This document shows positions 1-6,032 of a DNA stretch of 6,032 nucleotides, piece by piece (positions within the stretch are counted from its first letter, which is position 1; the number at the start of each line of letters is the position of its first letter). The notes beneath the pieces were generated by a model. The model was given only the letters and a program-made list of their open reading frames with translations, was not told the origin of the DNA and made no database searches. A program made the position numbers and the translations under genes. Source of the stretch: Armatimonadota bacterium (lineage in GTDB: Bacteria; Armatimonadota; Fimbriimonadia; Fimbriimonadales; Fimbriimonadaceae); the NCBI GenBank assembly GCA_023428805.1, contig JAEYWW010000236.1, positions 1 to 6,032 of the forward strand, given 5' to 3'.

Positions 1-83
1 CCTCGGGAGAGGTGCACCACCCGCAACGGCGGCTCCGCGCAAACAAGATAGATGCCAGACTGCGGCCCTGGTACGATCACTTC

Positions 84-1175
84 ATGCCCGCGCGGTTCGA
101 GGTCAATGAGGATATCGGCAAGGCTTGGACGCTTCCGTCCGCCTTCTACAACGATCCGAATGTGTTTGAGGAGAGCAAGGAGAAGATCTTCTGCCGCACC
201 TGGCAATGGGCGGGATGGGATGATCTGCTCAAAGTGCCGGGCCAAGTCCATCCTCTGACTCTTCTGGAAGGATTTTTGGACGAACCCCTCGTCCTGACCC
301 GAGACCGAGGCGATCAAATCCATTGCCTCAGCAACGTCTGCACCCACCGCGGGAACATTGTCTGCGAGGGCGCCGCAAACCTCAACACGCTGCGCTGTCG
401 CTACCACGGAAGGCGCTTTGGCCTCGACGGCAAATACCAGTTCATGCCCGAATTCGATGGCGTGGACAACTTCCCCTGCGAGAGCGACAACCTGCCGAAC
501 GTGCCCTTTGGAAACTGGCGAAAATTCCTCTTTGCTTGCCTTTCTCCACGTCACTCATTGGAGTCGGTCTTCGCGGAATTGGATCGAAGGATCGGATGGA
601 TGCCCATCGAATCGTTCGTCCATGCCCCCGAGCGCGGGCGCGAGTATCTGGTCAAAGGAAACTGGGCTCTCTACGTGGACAACTATCTGGAGGGCTTCCA
701 TATCCCCTACATCCACGCGGCCCTCAACGAGACGCTCGACTACGGCAGCTATCGCAGCGAGTTGTTCGACTTCGGCAATCTGCAGTTCGGTGCGGCGGCG
801 GATTCGGAGGAAGTGTTTGACCTGCCGACCTCCTCGCCCGACTTCGGCCAGCAGGTGGCGGCCTACTACTACTGGATATTTCCGAACTTGATGCTCAACT
901 TTTATCCCTGGGGGCTCTCGGTGAACGTTGTGCGCCCCATCGCCCCCGACCGCACCAAGGTTCAATTCATTCCGTTCGTGTGGGATGCGTCGAAGCTGGG
1001 TGAAGGGGCCGGAGGCGACTTGGACCGGGTCGAACGTGAGGACGAGGTGGTTGTGGAACTGGTCCACAAGGGGCTCAAATCGCGCTTCTATGACCGGGGA
1101 CGATATTCGCCCAAGCGCGAGAACGGAGTGCACCAATTCCACCGCATGATCTGCGAGGCGATGAATCAGCAATGA
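84..1175 (+). CDS. Rieske non-heme iron oxygenase, alpha subunit
   Basis: Catalytic subunit of a Rieske-type oxygenase, which uses O2 and electrons from a separate reductase to hydroxylate or demethylate a small substrate in the cytoplasm. Numbering from the ATG at 84 (363 residues), the [2Fe-2S] motif C-x-H-x16-C-x2-H is complete: C86, H88, C105, H108. The mononuclear iron site follows as DNYLEGFHIPYIH, with H206 and H211 as ligands, and D320 in an ERED motif as the likely carboxylate. The residue that bridges the two metal centres is Glu (E203) rather than the usual Asp, a trait described for carnitine monooxygenase CntA and its relatives. Length fits the single-component alpha-type family. 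The reading frame is open to the left edge, with a GTG at 12 adding 24 residues. I prefer 84 because the family usually begins just before the 'KAWTLPSAFY' segment, although no clear ribosome binding site precedes it. No reductase or ferredoxin gene is in the window. The substrate is unknown; quaternary amines are one possibility. Confidence 0.93.
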   Translation: MPARFEVNEDIGKAWTLPSAFYNDPNVFEESKEKIFCRTWQWAGWDDLLKVPGQVHPLTLLEGFLDEPLVLTRDRGDQIHCLSNVCTHRGNIVCEGAANLNTLRCRYHGRRFGLDGKYQFMPEFDGVDNFPCESDNLPNVPFGNWRKFLFACLSPRHSLESVFAELDRRIGWMPIESFVHAPERGREYLVKGNWALYVDNYLEGFHIPYIHAALNETLDYGSYRSELFDFGNLQFGAAADSEEVFDLPTSSPDFGQQVAAYYYWIFPNLMLNFYPWGLSVNVVRPIAPDRTKVQFIPFVWDASKLGEGAGGDLDRVEREDEVVVELVHKGLKSRFYDRGRYSPKRENGVHQFHRMICEAMNQQ

Positions 1176-1537
1176 ATAAGACGGTTGGATGGGGCGCGAT
1201 CCTGGCGGGATTGGCGGTGGCGCTCGGTGCATTTGGCGCGCATGGGCTCAAGGAGCATTTCGCCGAAGGTGGAGAGGCGTGGTGGCAGACCGGACACCAC
1301 TACATGATTGTCCATGCCCTCGCGATCATCGGCTACGGTCTGTTCAGCCAAAAGAAGGCCCTTCCCTGGCTCTTCACCATCGGGACTCTCCTGTTCTCGG
1401 GCTCGCTCTTCGTGATGGCGGTCACGGGCATCCGGTGGCTCGGGGCAATCACCCCGCTCGGAGGAGTCTGCTTTATTGTCGGATGGGGAATGTTCGCCTG
1501 GGAAGCGCTCCGTTCGCGTCCAGAAGCGCAAGTTTAA
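1172..1537 (+). CDS. DUF423 family small membrane protein
   Basis: A 121-residue integral membrane protein of the DUF423 (YgdD-like) family, whose biochemical function is not established. Four hydrophobic segments are visible, at about residues 5-24, 42-58, 64-84 and 89-110. The family's hallmark GAFGAHGLK lies at the end of the first segment, and a His-rich stretch (TGHHYMIVHALAI) lies in the second. Length is normal for the family, so the gene looks intact. The ATG overlaps the TGA of the upstream oxygenase (ATGA), which suggests co-transcription and coupled translation. A GAGG at 1155-1158 could help initiation but sits rather far (13 bases) from the start. Family membership is confident. 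Any functional link to the oxygenase is only inferred from adjacency; DUF423 genes occur beside many unrelated genes. Confidence 0.9.
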   Translation: MNKTVGWGAILAGLAVALGAFGAHGLKEHFAEGGEAWWQTGHHYMIVHALAIIGYGLFSQKKALPWLFTIGTLLFSGSLFVMAVTGIRWLGAITPLGGVCFIVGWGMFAWEALRSRPEAQV

Positions 1538-1593
1538 GACCCGATTCTTGTTACGAGATCGCGCGGCTGTCGTCTAAATCCATAGAAATCGTC

Positions 1594-2148
1594 ATGGGAC
1601 GCCTCCTTTTTCTGCTCTGCACCATCCTGGTGTTGGTGGGATTCGCCCCGCAGTCTTCGTATTCGCCCAAGGCGGGCGAAACGGTGATGCTCGTCAATGT
1701 CTCCGGTCGCGGCGAAATTGCGATCAAGCTGCACACCGACAAGGCCCCGAAAACCACCGCCCAGATCATCCGGCTCGCCGAGTCCAAATTCTACGACGGC
1801 CAGAAGTTCTTCCGCGTCGTCAAGTCGCCCCGCCCCTTCCTGATCCAAATGGGCGACCCCAACAGCAAGACCAAGCCGCTTGATGATCCCTCGATGGGCA
1901 CGGGCGGGAGCGGCACCAAGGTCGCCTACGAAGACACGGGCTATTCCAATGTCGAGGGCGCAGTGGGGCTTTCGACGCCGACCGACCAGAAGGACGCCGG
2001 GGACAGCCAGTTCTACATCCTGCTTGCAAATCAGCGATTTTTGGACGGTCAGTACACTGTTTTTGGGCAGGTTGTCAAGGGAATGGACGTGGTCAAAACA
2101 GTCGAGCTTGGGGATCAGGTAACGTCAGTCACCATCAAGCGTGGCTAA
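1594..2148 (+). CDS. Secreted cyclophilin-type peptidyl-prolyl isomerase
   Basis: A 184-residue cyclophilin that catalyses cis-trans isomerisation of Xaa-Pro bonds, probably outside the cytoplasm. The N-terminus has an Arg at position 3, a hydrophobic core at about residues 4-18 and a polar stretch beyond, as in a signal peptide or anchor. The catalytic domain covers about 30-182. FFRVV (72-76) carries the expected catalytic Arg (R74), IQMGD (84-88) carries the Gln (Q85), and DSQFYILLANQRFLDG (137-152) matches the conserved active-site strand. Trp121 of human CypA is replaced by Phe149, as in many bacterial cyclophilins with low cyclosporin affinity. The ATG at 1594 was chosen because it places the signal sequence at the N-terminus; the frame is open further upstream but reads as a shadow of the DUF423 gene. 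No convincing ribosome binding site is seen. Its last 8 bases overlap the GTG start of the ABC permease, so it likely shares an mRNA with the transporter genes. Confidence 0.92.
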   Translation: MGRLLFLLCTILVLVGFAPQSSYSPKAGETVMLVNVSGRGEIAIKLHTDKAPKTTAQIIRLAESKFYDGQKFFRVVKSPRPFLIQMGDPNSKTKPLDDPSMGTGGSGTKVAYEDTGYSNVEGAVGLSTPTDQKDAGDSQFYILLANQRFLDGQYTVFGQVVKGMDVVKTVELGDQVTSVTIKRG

Positions 2149-3112
2149 GAAATCGACGTTCCCCGGACTGATTCGCGCCATCGGGCTCCGACTCCTTTAT
2201 GGACTGGTGAGCCTGATCTTTTTGTCGCTGGCCACATTCGCCATCGACGAAATCGCTCCGGGCGACGCCGCGCTCGTCCGAGCTGGTGAAAAAGCTTCCC
2301 AAGCCACCATCGAGCGCATCCGCAAGGAGATGGGGCTCGACCGCCCCTGGCCGATCCGCTACGTGGAATACGTCGCCAAAGCCGCGACGGGTGATCTGGG
2401 GACAAGCAATTACGGCACACGCGAGCCGGTGAGCAAAATCATCGGCCAATCCATCGGCGTCACGTTGATGATCGCGACACCTGCGATCCTGCTGGCGGCG
2501 GCAGTCGGAATCGCGCTCGGCACTCTTGCCGCGCTCAAGCAGACCAAGGCACAAGACCAGCTCATCCTCGGATTCTCGACGCTCGGAGTCACGCTTCCCA
2601 ACTTCGTGCTTGCTCCGGTGCTTGTGCTCCTCTTCGCGGTTCAGATGAACCAGCTCCCCACGTCGTGGGAAACGCCGATGAGAGCGCCGATCTACTACTA
2701 TTTGATCCTGCCCGTCCTCGTGCTTTCGCTCCGTCCGATGGCAAGCCTGACTCGATTGACCAGGGCAAGCATGATCGAGACGCTTTCGCAGGAGTTCATC
2801 AAGCTGGCGCGGGCGAAAGGCGTCCCCTACTGGCGGATCGCAATCCGCCACGGTCTGCGGAACGCCATCCTGCCCGTCATCACCGCAATCGGAACCAGCT
2901 TCGGTTTTCTTCTGACGGGCTCATTCATTGTCGAAACCATCTTCATCATCCCGGGCATGGGGCAGCGCACTCTGGGAGCGATCACCCAGAACGACACGCC
3001 CGTCATCATGGCGTCGGTGCTCGTTTCCGGAGCGCTTTTCATCTTGGTCAATCTGGTCGTGGACATCATCCAGCCGATCCTTGATCCCCGCATCCGGGAG
3101 TCGCAGGTTTGA
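2141..3112 (+). CDS. dppB: ABC transporter permease, DppB/OppB type
   Basis: First membrane subunit of a dipeptide/oligopeptide-type ABC importer (323 residues, usual length). About six transmembrane segments are visible: residues 17-35, 105-130, 139-165, 184-200, 245-270 and 290-312. Between TM1 and TM2 lies the family's extracytoplasmic stretch, with MGLDRPWPIRYVEY (64-77) and GDLGTSNYGTREPV (84-97). The cytoplasmic EAA loop that docks on the ATPase is clear at about 218-245 (EFIKLARAKGV, then the conserved G and RH residues). The protein ends with the typical DPRIR (315-319). The GTG start at 2141 is the only in-frame candidate after the TAA at 2120-2122 that leaves TM1 intact. It has no Shine-Dalgarno, so initiation probably depends on coupling to the overlapping cyclophilin gene. 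The symbol marks the family; the transported substrate (peptide, nickel, sugar or other) cannot be told from the permease alone. Confidence 0.94.
   Translation: MAKKSTFPGLIRAIGLRLLYGLVSLIFLSLATFAIDEIAPGDAALVRAGEKASQATIERIRKEMGLDRPWPIRYVEYVAKAATGDLGTSNYGTREPVSKIIGQSIGVTLMIATPAILLAAAVGIALGTLAALKQTKAQDQLILGFSTLGVTLPNFVLAPVLVLLFAVQMNQLPTSWETPMRAPIYYYLILPVLVLSLRPMASLTRLTRASMIETLSQEFIKLARAKGVPYWRIAIRHGLRNAILPVITAIGTSFGFLLTGSFIVETIFIIPGMGQRTLGAITQNDTPVIMASVLVSGALFILVNLVVDIIQPILDPRIRESQV
3096..3100 (+). promoter_or_regulatory. Ribosome binding site for dppC
   Basis: GGGAG lies 8 bases before the TTG at 3109 and inside the end of dppB. It supports this unusual start codon, which also overlaps the dppB stop (TTGA). 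Confidence 0.55.
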
Positions 3113-3918
3113 AGAAGCCGCATCTCGGCCTCGTTTTCTGGCTCAGCGCCGGGTTTCTGGTCCTGCTTGTCCTTTTCGCGGTGGTCGGACCATTCTTCCT
3201 GCCGGACTACAACAAAGTTGTCGGTCCGACCAACCAGTTCAGTCTGGCGGGTCATATTTTTGGCACCGATGACCAGGGCCGCAGCATTGCAGCCCGGCTG
3301 GCTTATGGCACACGAATCTCACTCTTCGTCGGCCTGCTCGTCCAGGCCATCGCGCTGGTGGTCGGAGTCATCGTTGGCGTCACTGGTGTCTATGCGCCCC
3401 GCTGGATCAGCGTGCCTTTGATGCGGTTCACGGATGGCATGTTCGCCTTCCCTGACCTGCTCCTGGCGATTCTCATCGTGGGCATCTTCGGGGCTTCGCT
3501 GAACGCGGTCATTGTCGCCCTTTCGATCACCGCTTGGCCCGCCGTCGCGCGGCTTGTGAAAACTCAGGTTGCCACGCTCAAAGACCGGGAATTCTTGATG
3601 GCTTCTCAGGCTTTGGGAGCGAAGACACCCTACCTGGTCGTCAAGCACATCCTGCCGCACCTCTGGGGGATTCTTCTGGCGGTCTCCATGGTCGAGCTCG
3701 CGGCGACCATCCTTGCGGAAAGCTCGCTCAGCTTCCTGGGGATCGGCGTCCAGGCACCCATGCCTAGCTGGGGGAGCATGATCAACAGCGCGCGGCTCGG
3801 GATCAACTCCCACCCTGAAATCCTCCTGTGGCCCTGCCTCTTCCTCAGCGCGACGATCTTTGCCCTGAACTTTGTGGGAGACGGTCTGCGCGCGTTGACC
3901 GACCCCAAATCGCGCTAG
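3109..3918 (+). CDS. dppC: ABC transporter permease, DppC/OppC type
   Basis: Second membrane subunit of the same importer (269 residues), expected to pair with the DppB-like protein. A first transmembrane segment (about 7-30) precedes the family signature HIFGTDDQGRSIAARLAYG (49-67) and TRISL; the usual GRDV is GRSI here. Further hydrophobic segments lie at about 73-95, 112-127, 130-150, 182-204 and 238-257. The EAA loop is EFLMASQALGAK (161-172), followed by HILPH and the conserved ESSLSFLGIGVQAPMPSWG region (204-222). The C-terminus has the typical GDGLRALTDP. The start is TTG at 3109, overlapping the TGA of dppB by 4 bases, with a GGGAG 8 bases upstream. The protein is somewhat shorter than many OppC proteins because its N-terminal tail is short. 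No gene follows on this strand: the next gene is convergent, so the ATPases and binding protein are not encoded downstream here. Confidence 0.94.
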   Translation: MKKPHLGLVFWLSAGFLVLLVLFAVVGPFFLPDYNKVVGPTNQFSLAGHIFGTDDQGRSIAARLAYGTRISLFVGLLVQAIALVVGVIVGVTGVYAPRWISVPLMRFTDGMFAFPDLLLAILIVGIFGASLNAVIVALSITAWPAVARLVKTQVATLKDREFLMASQALGAKTPYLVVKHILPHLWGILLAVSMVELAATILAESSLSFLGIGVQAPMPSWGSMINSARLGINSHPEILLWPCLFLSATIFALNFVGDGLRALTDPKSR

Positions 3919-3922
3919 AGAT

Positions 3923-5164
3923 TCAGCCTCGCTGATTCATCACCCAGTCGATCGCTCGATCCAACTGGTTGTCTTTTCCGGGCTCGCCAAGGACAGTGCC
4001 TTGAGTGATTTGAAGGGGCACCAGGATGTTGGGCTTCAGTCCACCGCCAAGATACTGTCCTTCTTCATCGACCCGGCGCGAAATATCCTCGCCGCTCGGA
4101 AGCAGGTACTTTGCGACCGTGATCTTCATGCTGGAACCATCGGTCAGCGGTTGAACCGTCTGGACAGATGCTTTGCCGTAGGAGTGATCTCCGATCAAGG
4201 TCGCCTTCTTGTAGTCGCGCAGAACGCCGGAGAAGATTTCCGCCGCCGAAGCGGACTCTTCATTGATGAGAATCGCGACGGGAACGCTGATCTTCAGTTC
4301 ATTGCCCTGAGGGCTCTTGGTTTCGACCGTTTCGTCTCGACCTTTCTGAATGACAACCGTTTTGCCGCCTGCGAAGAGAGAAATCATGTCCGCCGCCGTT
4401 TCCAGTAGCCCTCCGGGATTGGATCGCATGTCGATGATGATTCCGCGGGGATTTTCGGCCAGTGCATCCTTCATCGCGCGGGCGAACTGAGCAGTCGTTG
4501 TTTCCGAGAATTGGCTGACCGCGATCAGAGCGATGTTCGAGTTGATCATCCGCGACTCAACTGTCGGAAGCACGACAATGTCCCGCGTCACGCGGACGGG
4601 GAATGGCGCCGCTTCGTTCTGGCGGCGAACGATGAGCTGAACCTGTGTTCCCTGCTTGCCTCGAATCAGCTTCACGATCTCCTCGACGGGCATTCCGTTC
4701 ACTTCCTTCCCATCAACGTGGGTGATCGTGTCGCTCGGCTTGAGGCCTGCACGACTGGCGGGGCTGTCATCAAAAACAACCGCGATCTTGGCTCCCAGCG
4801 GGTCGTCGTTCAGCCTCGCCCCGATCCCGCCAAAATCTCCCCGAGTCTCCAGAGCGAAGGCCTCCGCGAGTTTGGGGGGCATGTAAGTCGTGTGCGGATC
4901 GCCGAGAGATGAGAAGAGCCCTTCCAGACCTGCGTACTTCAGTTCGTCAGGAGCAATTTTGCGGTCATAGTTTGCGAGGATGAAGGCGTGGTGCTTCTTG
5001 AAAACCTCTGTCGGGGTCGGCTTTGCAGTGCGGCCGCCACTGACCAAGCTTGAGAAGGCATCGCCGCTCGGCGCACTGCCCCGGAGAAGGTCTTGGGCGG
5101 AGAATCCGCCCGCAAAGGCCGCTCCGCTAAGGAGCACAACACCAATGACTTTTCCAGCGCTCAT
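3923..5164 (-). CDS. ctpA: S41 C-terminal processing protease (CtpA type)
   Basis: A serine protease of 413 residues that cleaves proteins near their C-termini, acting outside the cytoplasm. The N-terminus carries a hydrophobic segment (about 5-22) that is a signal peptide or anchor. A helical region (50-110) contains the GDPHTTYM motif, followed by a PDZ domain at about 111-181 with the carboxylate-binding GIGA loop (113-116) and AGLKPSDTI. The catalytic core includes IIIDMRSNPGGLL (242-254) and ESASAAEIFSG (303-313). By the spacing known for E. coli Prc (S430, D441, K455), the nucleophile is S306, with D317 and the general base K331 in YGKASVQ, so the active site is complete. The C-terminal LKPNILV matches the family's final strand motif. 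The ATG at 5164 was chosen over the longer open frame because it is preceded by AGAAGG and starts the signal sequence. It overlaps the stop of the upstream S41-like gene (ATGA). Substrates are unknown. Confidence 0.94.
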   Translation of the reverse strand: MSAGKVIGVVLLSGAAFAGGFSAQDLLRGSAPSGDAFSSLVSGGRTAKPTPTEVFKKHHAFILANYDRKIAPDELKYAGLEGLFSSLGDPHTTYMPPKLAEAFALETRGDFGGIGARLNDDPLGAKIAVVFDDSPASRAGLKPSDTITHVDGKEVNGMPVEEIVKLIRGKQGTQVQLIVRRQNEAAPFPVRVTRDIVVLPTVESRMINSNIALIAVSQFSETTTAQFARAMKDALAENPRGIIIDMRSNPGGLLETAADMISLFAGGKTVVIQKGRDETVETKSPQGNELKISVPVAILINEESASAAEIFSGVLRDYKKATLIGDHSYGKASVQTVQPLTDGSSMKITVAKYLLPSGEDISRRVDEEGQYLGGGLKPNILVPLQITQGTVLGEPGKDNQLDRAIDWVMNQRG

Positions 5165-6032
5165 TTCGCACCTTCTGCTTTGAATCGTCCGGTCGCGAGT
5201 GTGTAGCCCGCTCCGTTCTCCAAGTCGACTGACTCGATCCAGCGCGCATCTCCGTTGGCAGTTCCCTTCACCTTCGCGCCCCGCGCTTCCAGGGTCTGCG
5301 CCAGAATCTGCGCCTGAGAACCTGTCCATCGATCAATGAGGACAGTCAAGCCGGACACGTCAGATCGTTCTCCGCTCCCTTGAAGCGGTCGTGCAGTGCC
5401 ACCAGCCGCTCGGGAAATCCTGCCGAAAACACCACCTCCCGCAATTTTATGCAGGAGAGCCTGGATTGCGCCCGCCTCGCCATTCTGCGTCCCGCGCAAG
5501 TCAAGCACTTTGAGATCGTTCGGCAATTCCTGGGCGGCTTGGTCCGAAATCTGAATATGGGTTCCCTCACTCGTCAAATTGATCGGCTTGACTTCAACCA
5601 AAGCCAGATTGAGGGTCGCATTCTGCTCCTGCCCGTTCCGCACATACTTGATTTGCGCTGTGCCAGATTCGCCAGTTGTCAGCTTTTCCCGAGCACGCGC
5701 CGGGGTCATGTTTTTGGACGAGATGTCATCCAATCGCTTGCGGATATCATCTAGTTCGGCTTCTGTTGGCTTGTCGGAGCCAGTCAGCGAGGCCCGTTTT
5801 CGCAACGTGTCGATTTCGGTGCCTGACATCACCCAATAGTCGTTCACATTGCTGATCCGATCACCTGGCTTCAATCCTGCCTTGTCCGCAGGACCGCCCG
5901 GAGCAACCCATGTGATGAAGACGTCAGGAATGAGGAGGATTTGGTCAACTGTGGCGTCTGATTTTTGCAGCTTTTCGATCTGAGTCTTGTCATAAACCAG
6001 TGAAAGGTCCGCGCCGATGCCCTGCATTCTGC
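5161..6032 (-). CDS. Divergent S41-like PDZ protein, likely non-catalytic (5' partial)
   Basis: The C-terminal 290 residues or so of a protein related to S41 proteases. The frame stays open to the window edge, and in the neighbouring CtpA about 110 residues precede the matching GIGA, so the true start lies outside. Numbering from the Met at 6027: GIGADL (3-8) and GGPADKAGLKPGDRIS (44-59) mark a PDZ domain. A charged, helix-prone insertion (about 67-106) splits it before the final PDZ helix and strand (108-131). A reduced protease core follows: LKVLDLRGTQNGE (172-184) and LTVLIDRWTGSQAQIL (227-242). Aligned with CtpA, the nucleophile serine is kept (S237), but the Lys position falls on A261 or R262 and the Asp position on A248, so the classical Ser/Lys pair is absent. 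The protein ends about 58 residues earlier than CtpA relative to the core. Its TGA overlaps the ctpA start. It is probably a degenerate paralogue with a binding or regulatory role; a protease using an altered mechanism is less likely. Confidence 0.82.
   Translation of the reverse strand, partial: RMQGIGADLSLVYDKTQIEKLQKSDATVDQILLIPDVFITWVAPGGPADKAGLKPGDRISNVNDYWVMSGTEIDTLRKRASLTGSDKPTEAELDDIRKRLDDISSKNMTPARAREKLTTGESGTAQIKYVRNGQEQNATLNLALVEVKPINLTSEGTHIQISDQAAQELPNDLKVLDLRGTQNGEAGAIQALLHKIAGGGVFGRISRAAGGTARPLQGSGERSDVSGLTVLIDRWTGSQAQILAQTLEARGAKVKGTANGDARWIESVDLENGAGYTLATGRFKAEGAK
5171..5176 (-). promoter_or_regulatory. Ribosome binding site for ctpA
   Basis: AGAAGG on the minus strand, 6 bases before the ATG at 5164-5162. 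It lies within the last codons of the upstream S41-like gene and settles the ctpA start in favour of this ATG over starts further upstream in the open frame. Confidence 0.7.

Noticed and set aside
555..1232. Long minus-strand open frame opposite the oxygenase gene
   Set aside because: It lies antisense to a gene with a complete set of Rieske and iron-site motifs, and its translation has no recognisable domain. It is a shadow produced by GC-rich codon use.
1548..1580. Possible promoter before the cyclophilin (TTGTTA at 1548-1553)
   Set aside because: No convincing -10 hexamer follows at 16-18 bases (the 17-base position reads CGTCTA), so I cannot support a promoter in this 56-base gap.
1189..1593. 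Upstream extension of the cyclophilin frame
   Set aside because: This part is out of frame within the DUF423 gene and gives an Arg-rich product. The ATG at 1594 gives a normal signal sequence and the usual cyclophilin length.
1594..1641. Lipoprotein signal on the cyclophilin because of Cys9
   Set aside because: The Cys sits in the middle of the hydrophobic core, only a few residues from the Arg at position 3, and is preceded by FLL instead of a small-residue lipobox.
2135..2851. Long minus-strand open frame opposite dppB
   Set aside because: The translation is a low-complexity, Arg/Asp/Glu-rich product typical of the reverse strand of a membrane protein gene; the plus-strand permease motifs are decisive.
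3923..3935. Hairpin TCAGC-CTC-GCTGA as a transcription terminator
   Set aside because: A five-pair stem with a three-base loop and no run of T on either strand is too weak to call an intrinsic terminator.
5165..5329. N-terminal extension of ctpA in the same open frame, up to an ATG at 5329
   Set aside because: It overlaps the divergent S41-like gene, would place 55 polar residues before the signal sequence, and the internal ATG at 5164 has a good ribosome binding site.
1..6032. Mobile element, phage, CRISPR or defence system
   Set aside because: No transposase, integrase, direct repeat array, terminal inverted repeat or known defence domain was seen. All coding space is explained by seven metabolic, transport and proteolysis genes.

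Overview
The window is densely coding bacterial DNA that looks moderately GC-rich. Seven genes fill almost all of it, and no intergenic gap exceeds about 60 bases. I see no tRNA, rRNA, CRISPR array, insertion sequence or phage gene. The sequence does not fix the lineage. Gene density, GTG and TTG starts, and the mix of a Rieske oxygenase, a secreted cyclophilin, peptide-type ABC permeases and paired S41 proteins would suit a free-living heterotroph. Armatimonadota is one possibility, but this is only a guess.

Plus strand, about 84 to 3918: five co-directional genes. A Rieske-type non-heme iron oxygenase alpha subunit is followed, with an ATGA overlap, by a small four-helix membrane protein of the DUF423 family. 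After a 56-base gap come a signal-peptide-bearing cyclophilin-type peptidyl-prolyl isomerase and the two membrane subunits of a dipeptide/oligopeptide-type ABC importer (DppB/OppB-like, then DppC/OppC-like). The last three genes overlap by 8 and 4 bases and probably form one translationally coupled unit. No ATPase or solute-binding protein lies in the window, so the permease pair must draw these from elsewhere.

Minus strand, 6032 down to 3923: two S41-family (C-terminal processing protease) genes, again joined by an ATGA overlap. The downstream gene is a complete CtpA-type protease with a full Ser/Lys pair. The upstream gene is cut by the window edge. It is a divergent paralogue that keeps the serine but lacks the lysine, has a charged helical insertion inside its PDZ domain, and stops soon after the protease core. 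It may be a non-catalytic partner of the active enzyme. This pair is the most unusual content of the window.

The two blocks converge with only four bases between their stop codons (3919-3922), so transcripts from either side probably read into the opposite gene. A shared extracytoplasmic theme of protein folding, proteolysis and peptide uptake links the cyclophilin, the permeases and the S41 pair. That link is inference from gene order, not something the sequence proves.
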